Source: Vreelandella lionensis (lineage in GTDB: Bacteria; Pseudomonadota; Gammaproteobacteria; Pseudomonadales; Halomonadaceae). From it: a DNA stretch of 64,000 nucleotides. The notes under the pieces were generated by a model. The model was given only the letters and a program-made list of their open reading frames with translations, made no database searches and was not told the origin of the DNA. Both the position numbers and the translations under genes were made by a program. The stretch covers positions 1-64,000 of the forward strand of contig NZ_MWVI01000035.1 in NCBI RefSeq assembly GCF_002087295.1, given 5' to 3'. Positions 42,305 to 52,914 of the stretch are shown here, in pieces (positions within the stretch are counted from its first letter, which is position 1; each line of letters begins with the position of its first letter).

Positions 42305-43393
42305 TCACTCTATGCCGAGCAGGTCATTAGTTGCCCCCTCCACCAGCAGCTGACGATACGTTTCTCGCCAGCGCGGCCACTGCCATGGCTGAGTATCCAT
42401 CTGCGCGGGCTGGCTACCGGGGTCTAACAGCCACGCTTTCAAGCGCTGATAGAGCCCCTCTTGTGTACCATCGTAGCGATATTGGGCGGGATAAAGTTCA
42501 GGAAAGCAGAGCCTATCCGGTACCAGCGGCGTGGCTCCTCGCTGGGCAGCCTCCATGATCGCCAGCCCCTGAAACTCATGCCAAGTGGTTGACACCACAA
42601 TACCGCCACCGTTGAGCAGCGCGCGGTACTCCGCCTCTGGCTGCGGCCCCCAGCAGATAATATGCTCAGCCAGGCGCACCTGCGCCTCGGCAAATACCGG
42701 CGGCACGTCGCGAAACTGCTGGCCAAGCACCGCCAACTCAAAGGGCACCTGCTGCTCGTTTAGCTTGAACAGCACCGCGAAGAAGTCCTCCGGGTTTTTG
42801 TCATACTCCCAACGTTGATTCCAAATCAGCCGCTGCGGGTTTGAGTTACCAGCGGCGGCACAGTTAGCAGGCGCGATGGGCACGGGCACCACGCGAGCAC
42901 TTTGGCGTAGCCGTTCTAGCGGTTTAGCCGCGGGTAGATTTTCCGGCATTTTCTTTAAAAAACGCCGCGCACCATCAAAAAAAGAGTCCCGGTTATAGGC
43001 CGTATTGAACACAAGGACATCTGCCGCCAGTGCCGCATACAAGTTGACCATTTTGGCTTCTACCTGGGGCATCTGCTCGCTGGATTCTGGGTAGGCAAAC
43101 TGATTTTCGTGAAAATAGACGATCTTTCTTGCTCGCCCCAGATGGGGAAACAGCCCCACTAAGGTGGCGATATCTACCATAGACGTTGCCAGCACTACAT
43201 CGTAGGGCTGATTTAACCGCTCGTACTCTTTTAACCACCAGCTCAACGGGTTGCCACGAATGCGCCAGGAGAAGTGGCGAGGAGGCAAGCTTAGCAACGT
43301 CCAGGCTACCTCGTTCACTTCAGCCATTAAGCTGTTAGCCCAATAACGGTGGCTAACCGCTTCATAAGCCGATAACAATAAAACGCGCACCAT
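42305..43393 (-). CDS. Queuosine-tRNA mannosyltransferase-like glycosyltransferase (DUF3524)
   Basis: Start taken at ATG 43393, giving MVRVLLLSAYEAVSHRYW; the open frame extends further up but reads as a leader. The 362-residue protein has the DUF3524 N-terminus with LPPRHFSWRIRGNPLSW. A GT-B C-terminal half follows (IWNQRWEYDKNPEDFF, then STTWHEFQGLAIMEAAQRG). Animal and bacterial relatives mannosylate queuosine in tRNA-Asp. Activity here is inferred from the family. It converges with nth. Confidence 0.8.
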   Translation of the reverse strand: MVRVLLLSAYEAVSHRYWANSLMAEVNEVAWTLLSLPPRHFSWRIRGNPLSWWLKEYERLNQPYDVVLATSMVDIATLVGLFPHLGRARKIVYFHENQFAYPESSEQMPQVEAKMVNLYAALAADVLVFNTAYNRDSFFDGARRFLKKMPENLPAAKPLERLRQSARVVPVPIAPANCAAAGNSNPQRLIWNQRWEYDKNPEDFFAVLFKLNEQQVPFELAVLGQQFRDVPPVFAEAQVRLAEHIICWGPQPEAEYRALLNGGGIVVSTTWHEFQGLAIMEAAQRGATPLVPDRLCFPELYPAQYRYDGTQEGLYQRLKAWLLDPGSQPAQMDTQPWQWPRWRETYRQLLVEGATNDLLGIE

Positions 43394-43424
43394 CCTGCCT
43401 ACCGGTGAAAGGTTCTCTTCATAC

Positions 43425-43461
43425 ACAGCATTCGGCCAAGGTCGTCTTGGCCGAATGCTGT
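43425..43461. repeat. 16-bp perfect inverted repeat between divergent genes
   Basis: ACAGCATTCGGCCAAG (43425-43440) is exactly complementary to 43446-43461, loop GTCGT. It lies between the start of the mannosyltransferase gene (minus) and the receiver gene (plus). There is no T-run, so it is not a typical terminator. It could be a regulator site, a leader-RNA stem or a small repeated palindrome. Confidence 0.75.
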
Positions 43462-43528
43462 ACGCTACATACACTTAAACCATCGCTAGCAGTCGCACTG
43501 CTCATCTAACGCCGCTGAGGAGACCGTA

Positions 43529-43903
43529 ATGGCCAACGTATTAGTGGTCGATGATGAACCCAATATCCTACTCTCCCTTGAGTTCCTCATGTCCCATGCC
43601 GGGCTGACGGTGACGACAGCGCCCGATGGCGAAACCGCGCTGCTGAGAATTGCCGATGCATCCCCCGACCTGTTGTTACTGGACATCAGCTTGCCGGGCA
43701 TCAGTGGCTTTGAAGTGCTGGAGCAGCTGCGCCGCTCAGAGTCCGAACGGCATTTACCGGTGATTATGTTAACGGCTCATGGCCGTGAAGTAGAGCGGGA
43801 AAAAGGCTTTGCGCTGGGCGCAGATGACTACGTCACCAAGCCTTTCTCTACCCAACAGCTTGTAGAGAAGGTCAAAGCCCTGTTAGCCGAGCGTGCACCA
43901 TGA
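43529..43903 (+). CDS. Single-domain response regulator (CheY-like)
   Basis: 124 residues, receiver domain only: VVDDEPNI with the acidic pocket, phospho-acceptor Asp in LLLLDISLPG near residue 53, Thr in MLTAHG near 84, and Lys in YVTKPFS near 105. There is no output domain. It overlaps the membrane exonuclease gene, with the symporter-kinase two genes on. Those kinase-type proteins are its likely partners. Confidence 0.9.
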   Translation: MANVLVVDDEPNILLSLEFLMSHAGLTVTTAPDGETALLRIADASPDLLLLDISLPGISGFEVLEQLRRSESERHLPVIMLTAHGREVEREKGFALGADDYVTKPFSTQQLVEKVKALLAERAP

Positions 43904-45958
43904 CACGCAAGGGCCTTCCTAAACGCCAACGCTTGGTCGGCGTGTGGCTGCTGCTAAGCGGCGTTAGCTTAGTAGGGGGAGCGCTCTTTGCCGCTTGGTT
44001 AGATAGCCAGCTGGCACTTTCAGGCGTGGCGCGTGCGGCTCTATGGCTAGGCAGGTTTTCAGGCGGCATCACGCCTTTTTTTAATGGGCCTGCTGCTGGA
44101 GCGCATGCTATTTACACCCCTTCGCCACCTTCAAGCGCAGCTGGCACGCTGGGTAGCCAACCCAGATGCCCAAGACGAACACACTGCAGAGGGCTGGTTA
44201 AAAGGGCTTGGCCCAGACCTTCGCCGCGTCAGCCACAGCTGGCGCGCCGACCGCTCACGACTCGCCACCGCCCATGCAGAAGGAGCGCGTAGCGCATCGC
44301 GTATACGCCAAGAGCTTGAAACGTTGCTGCAGGTGCTTGAAACACCGCTGTTACTTTGCGACCGGCACCGGCGGGTGATGTTGTTTAATCAGGCTGCCGA
44401 AAACTTCTTTGCGGGTAATACCGGCCTGGGGCTTGGTAAACGTCTGGATGCCCTGCTGCCGACAGCTACCCTTGCCAACGCCATAGCACAACTACCCGAC
44501 GACGGCTCGCCTCGGGAAATGCTCGCCCCCTGTGACCAGCGCTGGTTAAAGGTTGTCATTCGCCGGGTCCCCGGCAGTGAACGCGAAACGCTGGTGACCT
44601 GTAGCGATGCGACCACCACCTGGAATAACGAAATGGGCGTGCGGGCCGAACTTAATCATCTATTGCCGCCACTTCGCCAGCACTCCGCCAGCTTAAGCAG
44701 CGCCGCTGATGCGCTGCGTCAAATTCCCCCCTCAGAAACGTCGCTTGAGCTACGAGCACGTTTAGAGCAAGTAGTGCACGATGAGAGCCAAGCATTAAAC
44801 AAGCACGTCGCGGAGATTGGCTCGCTGCTGGACGATCTTCAGTACCACGGCGAACGTTTAAGACCCATTTGGTCCAACGATTTTTGGCAATCGCTGGATG
44901 AGCGCCTTGACCCTGCCCACCGCTTAATCACCCCTATCGGCGTGCCCGCTTGGTTTAAAGGCGACGCCCCCGCGCTGATTGAGCTATTCCACTCTCTGGT
45001 GGATCACCTGCGCTGCCACTTGCCCAGCAGCGGTTTTGAAGGTGAAGTCACGCTCAACCCAAAACGCGCTTACGTTGACTTGATTTGGCAAGGCTCCCCC
45101 GTCCCCGAAGGCGAGCTCACCATTTGGCGCGAGCACCCGCTGACCACGCTACCGCTTAGCCCCTCAGTCGCGGATATTCTGCGCCAGCACGCGACCGATA
45201 TCTGGAGTGTTGCCGATGCGGATAAACGCCACGCACGACTAAGACTGCCGCTACCAACGATTGCACAAGCCCAAGCGCCTCGTGAGCTCGCCCCTCCGCG
45301 CCCGGAATTCCATGACTTTGGCATCGCCCAGCTCCCTGCGCCTGACGTGGCTCTGGCTAGCAGAGCTCTACGCTGCCTAGATATCGTGGCGTTTGATACG
45401 GAGACTACTGGCCTTGAGCTGCGCCGAGGAGACACGGTGATTAGCCTGGGCGCCTGCCGGATCGTCAATGGCCGTTTACTGGCGAATGATGCGTTTGATC
45501 ATTTCGTGGACCCGAAGCGCGCCATTCCTGCTGCCAGTACGGTGATTCACGGCATTACCGATGCGGATGTCGCGGGCGCTGCCCCCCTTGAAACAGTGCT
45601 TGACCTGTTTCGTGATTACGTCGGTGAGGCCGTGCTGCTCGCCCATAATGCGGCTTTCGATATGCTGGCCATTAGCGACCATGGCGTTGCCTTTGATATT
45701 CCCGTTTTAGACACACTGCTTATTTCAAAAGCGCTCGATGAAGCATTGGATGGTCACGATTTAGACACGCTAGCCAAGCGCTATGACCTCCACTTTCCAC
45801 CGGGCACTCGCCACACGGCGTTAGGTGATGCCCGCGTTACCGCAGAGCTATGGCTATCACTGCTGCCACGGCTCGAGGCCCGAGGCATTGATACGCTGGA
45901 AGAGCTGCTTGCCCTGCAGGCAAATGCCTTTGATAAAGAGGATGCCAGCGCGCCATGA
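43900..45958 (+). pseudogene. Membrane PAS / degenerate kinase-like protein fused to DnaQ-type exonuclease, frameshifted
   Basis: Two membrane helices (about 15-60), then a PAS domain (VLETPLLLCDRHRRVMLFN). A DHp/HATPase-like region lacks clear N and G boxes. From about residue 495 a DEDDh exonuclease follows: FDTETTGLEL, LLAHNAAFDML and RHTALGDARVTAEL. The frame breaks within a run of seven T at 44076-44082: GGITPFFNG in one frame, FLMGLLLERM in the next. Removing one T gives 685 residues. A nuclease carried by a sensor-like membrane scaffold is unusual. The gene overlaps both neighbours, suggesting one complex or pathway. Confidence 0.8.
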
Positions 45959-46161
45959 ACCCCTTCAGCGCTCCCTCCCGCAGGCGCGAACGGCTCATCG
46001 CGTTGGCCCTGCTGGCACTGTTTATGTTTTGCCCACCGATGCTGCTTATTGTTGATCGTTTACCGGGCCTGCTGGGTTGGCTACCGCTCTACCTATTTGT
46101 CGTTTGGGGAGCGCTCATTGGATTCACCGCTTGGCTGGTTGAGCCTCCCAAGGAACCATGA
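45955..46161 (+). CDS. Small two-helix membrane protein, 68 aa
   Basis: Coupled by ATGA overlap at both ends to the exonuclease and the symporter-kinase. A basic N-terminus and two hydrophobic segments (LIALALLALFMFCPPMLLI and LPLYLFVVWGALIGFTAWLV), ending in EPPKEP. Small proteins of this form precede sodium/solute symporters in other operons, so a helper role for the next gene is a fair guess. Confidence 0.7.
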   Translation: MNPFSAPSRRRERLIALALLALFMFCPPMLLIVDRLPGLLGWLPLYLFVVWGALIGFTAWLVEPPKEP

Positions 46162-48898
46162 CCATGCGCGGCGATTGGGTAGTGATTGGTACCGCCTTTT
46201 GCTATTTGGCCCTGCTCTTTATGGTCGCCGCCTGGGGAGACCGGCGCGCCGAACAGGGGCGCTCGCTGATTGGCTCGCCTACGGTCTATGCCCTCTCTAT
46301 CGCGGTTTACTGTACTGCCTGGACGTTTTACGGCAGCGTTGGCCGCGCAGCACAGTATGGCCCTAGCTTCCTACTGATTTACCTGGGGCCGACACTGGCG
46401 ATGCTGTTAGCCCCTTTTACACTACGCAAAATGGTGCGCATTGCCGCACAGCAGCGCATCACCTCGATTGCCGACTTTATCAGCGCCCGCTACGGCAAAA
46501 GCTCTCGTTTAGGGGCGCTCGTGGCCATCATGGCGCTCATCACCATCACCCCTTATATCGCACTTCAGCTAAAAGCCATCACGGTGAGTCATGCGGTACT
46601 GATGAACTACCCGCTGGGTGCCGATATCACGCTAGAGAACGAACGCTTCTGGATGGACCGCTCTTTTTGGATAGCGATGGTGTTGGCGGTGTTTATTATT
46701 CTTTTTGGCCCCCGTCACTTAGATGCCAGCGAGCGCCACGAAGGGATGGTGGCTGCCATTGCCGTAGAGTCCCTGGTGAAACTGATCGCCTTTCTGGCAG
46801 TGGGCGTATTTGTCACGTTCATCATGTTTGCAGGGCCAGGCGCCCTCTTAGCCGAAGTCGCTGCTACACCAGCATTAATCAATAGCATGCGCCTAGAAAA
46901 CGTACCTGGCGGCGCAACGGGCTGGGTGGGTATGCTGCTGCTGGCATTTCTGGCCTTCTTTACACTACCCCGGCAGTTCCAGGTTCTCGTGGTGGAGAAT
47001 GTTGACGAGCAGCACCTCCATCGCGCCAGCGGGCTATTCCCGCTCTATTTGCTGTTGATTAACCTGTTTGTCATCCCGATTGCCTTAGCCGGGCTGCTAC
47101 TTGTCGAGGGCGATCCCGATAGCTTCGTGCTCACGCTGCCCCTCTCTGCGGGGCTAGAAGGTTTGCCGCTGTTAGTCTTTATCGGTGGTCTTTCAGCCGC
47201 CACCGGCATGGTCATTGTTGAGACGATTGCCCTCTCTACCATGGTCAGCAATCAGCTCATTATGCCTCTGCTGCTGAAAGTAAAGCGCCTTTATATTGGG
47301 CGCCATGGCCGGCTTGCCGACTGGCTACTCAACATTCGGCGCATCGCCATTTTGCTGATTCTACTCATGGGCTATCTCTACCATGCGCTGATCGGCGATA
47401 GCTACAGCCTGGTAACCATCGGGCTGGTCTCTTTTGCGGGAGTGGCCCAGTTTGCCCCTGCACTGCTCATCGGGCTTTACTGGCGCGGGGCAACGCGCCA
47501 GGGGGCAACGTTAGGGCTGCTCGCTGGATTTTTTATCTGGTTCTATACGCTGCTGCTGCCGGGGTTTGCACAGTCGGGCTGGCTGAAAGAGACGTTAATC
47601 ACCCAGGGCCCTTGGGAAATCAGTTGGCTATCACCTTACGCGCTGCTGGGGCTAAGCGGATGGGATATTTATACGCATTCACTGTTTTGGAGCATGCTAG
47701 TTAATGTTAGCTTACTGATTGGCGTATCATTATTCACTCGTCCTACACCACTAGAGCAGACTCAGGCCGCACTATTTACCGAGGCAATGCACCCCAATCT
47801 GCAAACCACTTCACTCTGGCAAGGTGAAACCACCGAAGGCGCACTCCATGCACTGTTAATTCGGTATTTGGGAAGTATGGCAACTCAGCGTGTCTTTGCA
47901 TCCCAAACGGCACAACCTGTTACCGAGACCGATGCTTATCAGCGGCCAGCGTCTAAGGCACTAATCACTCGTGCTGAACAATCATTGGCTGGCTCCCTGG
48001 GTAGCGCATCCGCCAGCGTATTAATCAACTCGGTCTTACGTGGTGAAGCATTAGATGTAGAGTCAGTGCTCACTATTTTAGACACCACCTCCCAGGCCTT
48101 AGAATACAACCGCCAATTAGAGCAAAAGTCCCAGGAACTAGCTCGTGTCGGTGAAGAGCTACGCAGCGCTAACGAACGGTTACGTGAGCTTGATCGCATG
48201 AAAGATGAGTTTGTCGCTATGGTCAGTCATGAACTTCGCACGCCACTAACATCTATACGATCATTTGCAGAAATTTTACGCGACACACCCGATATCGCGG
48301 CCGATAAACGTCAACAATTTCTCAGCATTATGGTACTGGAAAGCCAGCGCCTTTCCCGGCTTATTGAGGAGATTTTGGATTTAGCGCGACTTGAAAGCGG
48401 CCGATTAACCATGAAGCCAGTGGCGGTAAACTTAACAAAACTTGCAAAACAAATAGCGATGCCATCTTCCGCTTACATGAGGAGAACAGTATTGGGTTTG
48501 AGTTTTATGCAGCGGATGCTCCCGCCATTGTCATTGCGGACCCAGACCGCCTTGAGCAGGTCATTATTAACCTACTGGAAAATGCACGAAAATTTGCTAA
48601 CCCTCAACACCCAAAGATAAAGCTGTCTGTTTATCCTATCGACAATGCCTTTCAGCTTAGCGTTGAGGATAATGGCCCAGGCATTCCGCCTACAGAGCGC
48701 GAAAATGTCTTTGAGAAATTCTATCAGCTGCAGCTTAAAGAGCACACTTCAATGCAAGGTCGGCCTAAAGGAAGCGGTTTAGGCTTGCCCATTAGCCGCG
48801 CTATAATTCACCACCTGGGTGGCAAACTATGGGCTACCGAATCCCCATTAGGTGGCACCAAAATGGTATTGGAACTTCCGAAAGCCTCTTTTATGTAA
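46158..48898 (+). pseudogene. Sodium:solute symporter-histidine kinase fusion (CbrA/CrbS type), frameshifted
   Basis: The N-terminal ~530 residues are a sodium/solute symporter domain with about 13 helices (AWTFYGSVGRAA near the substrate site). Then come a coiled linker and HisKA with the phospho-His in AMVSHELRTPLTSIRSF. The ATPase domain is out of frame: after NLTKLAKQ one A is missing at 48451-48453. The next frame gives IADPDRLEQVIINLLENARKF, DNGPGI and GSGLGLPISRA, ending at 48898. Restored length is 913 residues. Relatives sense nutrients such as histidine (CbrA) or acetate (CrbS). Confidence 0.88.
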
Positions 48899-49014
48899 AC
48901 AATTGTGCCGTTTAACGCATGGTATCTCAGTGTAACTAGCATCCGCTGACTCTTTGACGCTATTCTTCGCGCCCTCGCACGCTTTTCACCCGTTACCGGC
49001 GGAGCAGCAACACG

Positions 49015-50217
49015 ATGCATGGATTAGCTCAACAAGAGAAGAGTGGCCACTACACCATCGCCACCCAACCCATAGTGAATGCCCAGTTGCAACATATTGC
49101 AGATGAGTTGCTCTACCGTGGGGATATATCTGCCTATAGCGCCGCAGTATTAGATGATGTTCAGGCAACCGCTCGTGCCTGTGCTGTGGCTATTTATGAA
49201 ATTGGTTTGGAAAAGCTTTGCGGCCAGCGTCAGATTTTTATTAATGCTTCTGAACAGTGGCTGCTTAATCCCGATTTGGATGGCCTTCCGACCAATCAAA
49301 TTGTTATCGAAGTGCTAGAGGATACTCAACCGAGCGAGCCGCTGATCGCCGCTCTACGTCAACTAAAGGCAAAAGGCTATACGTTAGCGCTTGATGATTT
49401 CGAGCTCACTTCCGCCAATAGTGCGCTATTAAACCTTGCCGATATCGTTAAATTCGATATATCGGTTGGATTACCCGTAGAACTTATTCAACGCCTTTAT
49501 AGCAAAGGGTATACGCTGCTGGCCGAACGCGTAGAGACCTATGCGGATTTCGAGCGGTGTAAAGCACTCGGTTTTCGCCTGTTTCAAGGGTATTTTTACC
49601 AACGCCCCCAAGTGCAAGCCACGCAGACCCAGCGCCGTAGCTCGTCCCGCGCCAATCAAATGCAGCTCCTCGCCCAGCTATATAGCGATAAAGTACGCCT
49701 GCCAGCATTAAGCACACTAATAGCGCGAGACCCATATCTACTTAATGCTGTATTTAAACGCGCCAACTCAGCTGAGAAAGCCTCTCAGCGTCCTGCTTAC
49801 AAACTGCTGGACTGCATCCATATTATTGGCCTGAAAGAGCTGAGAACGCTGGTTTCTATTGTGATGCTGGCGGGCAACAGCCCTGCCAGCAAAGTTAATC
49901 TGATTAATGGATTAACGCATGCGTTTGCCTGCGAAGCGTTGGCTTTACAACGAGGCCTTGATGGAGAAGAGAGCTTTATAACCGGGCTTTTTTCGCATAT
50001 GCCGATAATTTTAGGTGTTGACTTAGAGACCATGCTCCAAGAGCTACCGCTTAACCATGCTATTCGCCACGCCCTTGTAGGGTACCAGGGCCCACTAGGA
50101 GAGCTGTTACGGGATGTCGAAGCTTGCGAGCGGGGTGTTGCTACCCCGGACGTGCCCGCAGAGCTTATGTTGCAAGCAGCCATAGAAGCGCGCGCCCTAA
50201 TGGACGCCCATAATTAG
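49015..50217 (+). CDS. EAL-HDOD signalling protein, EAL degenerate
   Basis: 400 residues. The N-terminal ~200 are EAL-like, but the signature Glu-Ala-Leu reads DELLYRG and further catalytic acidic residues are incomplete (LALDDFELT retained). Phosphodiesterase activity is therefore doubtful and c-di-GMP binding or scaffolding is more likely. Residues about 210-390 are an HDOD domain (LLDCIHIIGLKELRTLV) without the metal HD. This YuxH-type pair is widespread but poorly understood. Its stop overlaps the convergent HlyU-like stop. Confidence 0.85.
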   Translation: MHGLAQQEKSGHYTIATQPIVNAQLQHIADELLYRGDISAYSAAVLDDVQATARACAVAIYEIGLEKLCGQRQIFINASEQWLLNPDLDGLPTNQIVIEVLEDTQPSEPLIAALRQLKAKGYTLALDDFELTSANSALLNLADIVKFDISVGLPVELIQRLYSKGYTLLAERVETYADFERCKALGFRLFQGYFYQRPQVQATQTQRRSSSRANQMQLLAQLYSDKVRLPALSTLIARDPYLLNAVFKRANSAEKASQRPAYKLLDCIHIIGLKELRTLVSIVMLAGNSPASKVNLINGLTHAFACEALALQRGLDGEESFITGLFSHMPIILGVDLETMLQELPLNHAIRHALVGYQGPLGELLRDVEACERGVATPDVPAELMLQAAIEARALMDAHN

Positions 50218-50546
50218 CTAGCCGTGCTGCTATCGCGGCGGGGGTCGGGCTCGAACATGGCATCCCCCACTTCATCGATATAGCGCTGCGCTTTTGACAC
50301 CATTAGCGCATCGCAAGCCTCACGCCCCGGCAACATATCGGAACGCTCAAACCGGTGCTCTTGCGCGCCACCTTGGCTATCGGGTTTGCGTATCCAGCCG
50401 CTCACGCGATACTGGCCGCTTTGGTTATCGGGCTGGGAGATAATTAAATACTCTTTATACTCCACCGATTCAGCCGCTTTGGTGCCAGTACTCGTGTTAC
50501 CACCGCCCTGCGAACCAAATAAGCCTGAAAGCAACTTCTTAAACAT
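50214..50546 (-). CDS. HlyU-family protein
   Basis: Start at ATG 50546 after AGGAG. The 110 residues read MFKKLLSGLFG, then YLIISQPDNQSGQYRVSGWIRK and EHRFERSDMLPG...ACDALMVSKAQRYIDEVGD, as in HlyU-type proteins. Vibrio HlyU is a regulator of a haemolysin, but these short forms have no clear helix-turn-helix and their role is open. It lies downstream of argG. Confidence 0.75.
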   Translation of the reverse strand: MFKKLLSGLFGSQGGGNTSTGTKAAESVEYKEYLIISQPDNQSGQYRVSGWIRKPDSQGGAQEHRFERSDMLPGREACDALMVSKAQRYIDEVGDAMFEPDPRRDSSTAS

Positions 50547-50562
50547 AACGGCTCCTGTTACG

Positions 50563-50590
50563 CAGTGGCCAGCCCTGAGGCTGGCCACTG
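50563..50590 (-). terminator. Hairpin between argG and the HlyU-like gene
   Basis: CAGTGGCCAGCC (50563-50574) pairs perfectly with GGCTGGCCACTG (50579-50590) around CTGA. It starts eight bases past the argG stop and has no T-run. It could be a weak terminator or an RNA-end barrier that lets some transcripts continue to the next gene. Confidence 0.5.
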
Positions 50591-50597
50591 TTGAACG

Positions 50598-51818
50598 TTA
50601 GCTCTGCTGACGACCTTTGCCCGCGGCAATACGAAGACGCAGCGCATTCAGCTTGATAAAGCCTTCGGCATCTTTCTGATTGTAAGCGCCCGCATCGTCT
50701 TCAAACGTTGCGATAGACTCATCAAACAGCGACTGCTCAGATTTACGACCGACTACCGTAGCGTTACCTTTGTAGAGCTTCATGCGGACAACACCCGAGA
50801 CATTTTTCTGCGTCTCGTCAATAGCAGCTTGCAGCATGCGGCGCTCAGGGCTCCACCAGTAGCCGTTGTAGATTACTTCGGCATACTTGGGCATCAGCTG
50901 ATCTTTCAGGTGAGCCTCTTCACGGTCTAACGTCAGTGACTCGATCGCGCGGTGAGCGCGCAGCATGATCGTGCCTCCTGGCGTTTCATAGCAGCCACGC
51001 GACTTCATGCCCACATAGCGGTTCTCAACGATATCCAGGCGGCCAATGCCGTTATCGCCACCCAGCTTGTTGAGCTTCTCCAGCACTTCATGTGCCTTCA
51101 GCGCTTCGCCGTCAATCGCAACGATGTCGCCTTTCTCGTACGTCAGCTCAACGTAAGTCGGCTGCTCTGGCGCGGCTTCAGGAGAAACGCTCCAACGCCA
51201 CATGTCTTCTTCGGCTTCGGCCCAAGGATCTTCCAGAATGCCGCCTTCGTAGGAGATGTGCAGCAGGTTAGCATCCATGGAGTAGGGAGATTTCTTCTTT
51301 TTGTTGGAGAAATCGACCGGAATATTGTGCTCTTCACAGTAAGCCATCAGCTTTTCGCGTGAAGTGAGATCCCACTCGCGCCATGGCGCGATGACTTTAA
51401 CGCCTGGCTTCAGCGCGTAGCCGCCCAGCTCAAAACGCACCTGATCGTTACCTTTACCCGTCGCACCGTGAGAAATAGCGTCTGCACCGGTTTCGTTAGC
51501 AATTTCGATCAAGCGCTTGGCAATCAGCGGGCGAGCAATAGAGGTGCCCAGCAGGTACTCACCTTCATAAATGGTGTTGGCGCGGAACATCGGGAAGACG
51601 TAATCGCGTACGAACTCTTCGCGCAGGTCTTCGATGTAAATCTCTTTTACGCCTAGCGCTTGCGCTTTGGCACGAGCAGGCTCGACTTCTTCACCTTGAC
51701 CGATGTCGGCAGTAAAGGTCACTACCTCGCAGTTGTAGGTCTCTTGCAACCACTTAACGATTACGGATGTGTCCAGGCCGCCTGAATATGCCAGCACAAC
51801 CTTTTTGACATCGGACAT
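50598..51818 (-). CDS. Argininosuccinate synthase
   Basis: 406 residues, intact. N-terminal ATP PP-loop [32 protein letters not shown] for substrate binding, and [11 protein letters not shown]. It joins citrulline and aspartate in arginine synthesis. Its ATP-to-AMP reaction releases PPi. Confidence 0.97.
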   Translation of the reverse strand: MSDVKKVVLAYSGGLDTSVIVKWLQETYNCEVVTFTADIGQGEEVEPARAKAQALGVKEIYIEDLREEFVRDYVFPMFRANTIYEGEYLLGTSIARPLIAKRLIEIANETGADAISHGATGKGNDQVRFELGGYALKPGVKVIAPWREWDLTSREKLMAYCEEHNIPVDFSNKKKKSPYSMDANLLHISYEGGILEDPWAEAEEDMWRWSVSPEAAPEQPTYVELTYEKGDIVAIDGEALKAHEVLEKLNKLGGDNGIGRLDIVENRYVGMKSRGCYETPGGTIMLRAHRAIESLTLDREEAHLKDQLMPKYAEVIYNGYWWSPERRMLQAAIDETQKNVSGVVRMKLYKGNATVVGRKSEQSLFDESIATFEDDAGAYNQKDAEGFIKLNALRLRIAAGKGRQQS

Positions 51819-52030
51819 TCTTTGCTCCTTGTAAAAAGCAGTTCACCAGAAAGGGTAGCGCCCTTAAGCCAGCGCTACCTGTTTATTCAAACCGTCAGTA
51901 TAGCGTTCTCAATGCTCAGCGAATACCGTCAACGACGCCTTAGGGGTAAAGCTGCTAGAATCACCCAACCATAGCGGCAAACACTCGCCGCTGATTCTGA
52001 CCGACTACTCGCTTTACTAAGGAGAGCTGC

Positions 52031-52702
52031 ATGAGCGAGGCAATTGCCCGCGAATTGATGGCCCAGCGTTTTCGCAGTTATTTACCGGTTGTCATTGATT
52101 TGGAGACGGGTGGGTTTAATGCCCAAACGGACGCCGTATTGGAAATTGCAGCTGTCACCCTCACCATGGACCCGGACGGTAATTTACTGCCTGACGCGAC
52201 CTATGCGTACCACATCCACCCCTTTGAGGGGGCCAACGTGGAGCAGTCGGCATTAGACTTCACAGGGATCAATCTGGATGACCCGCTGCGTCGCCAAGTG
52301 TCGCTTAGCGAATCCGAGGCGCTGGGTGAGATCTTTCGGCCCATTCGCAAGTCGTTGAAAGCCCACGGCTGCTCACGGGCGATCCTCGTCGGCCATAATG
52401 CTGCCTTCGACCACGGCTTTCTGAATGCCGCGGCCAACCGCTGCAACATCAAACGCAACCCGTTCCACCCCTTCTCAAGCTTTGATACGGCGACGCTAGC
52501 CGGGTTTGTATATGGTCAAACTGTGCTGGCCAGAGCGTGCCGTGCGGCAGGCATTGAGTTTGATAACAAAGCGGCCCACTCCGCGCGTTACGATACCGAG
52601 CGCACGGCTGAGCTGTTTTGCGCAATGGTTAACCGCTATAAAGATTTGGGCGGCTGGCGACTAGCCCAGCGTGAACAAGCGCTGGACGGTGGCGATGAGT
52701 AA
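52031..52702 (+). CDS. Ribonuclease T
   Basis: 223 residues. DEDDh exonuclease: [20 protein letters not shown] (Asp, Glu), [13 protein letters not shown] (Asp), and [15 protein letters not shown] (His, Asp). It trims the 3' ends of tRNAs and 5S/23S rRNA. AAGGAGA precedes the ATG. Confidence 0.95.
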   Translation: MSEAIARELMAQRFRSYLPVVIDLETGGFNAQTDAVLEIAAVTLTMDPDGNLLPDATYAYHIHPFEGANVEQSALDFTGINLDDPLRRQVSLSESEALGEIFRPIRKSLKAHGCSRAILVGHNAAFDHGFLNAAANRCNIKRNPFHPFSSFDTATLAGFVYGQTVLARACRAAGIEFDNKAAHSARYDTERTAELFCAMVNRYKDLGGWRLAQREQALDGGDE

Positions 52703-52914
52703 TCCGCGCAGGCAGCTAAAAACCCCCGCAGCGGCGGGCTTGAAACAGCATGTAATGCAGCAGAAATAGCTTTACGCTAAACTTTGCGTCAATTAAGAGC
52801 GCTTGGTTCACAGGGCGACTTTTAGTGCGCCTGTGAAGCATCGGCAAGCAAGGGAGCGAACGCTTGCCGTCAATAACGATGAAACCACCCGTTTTCAGGA
52901 GATGAGACGTTTCC

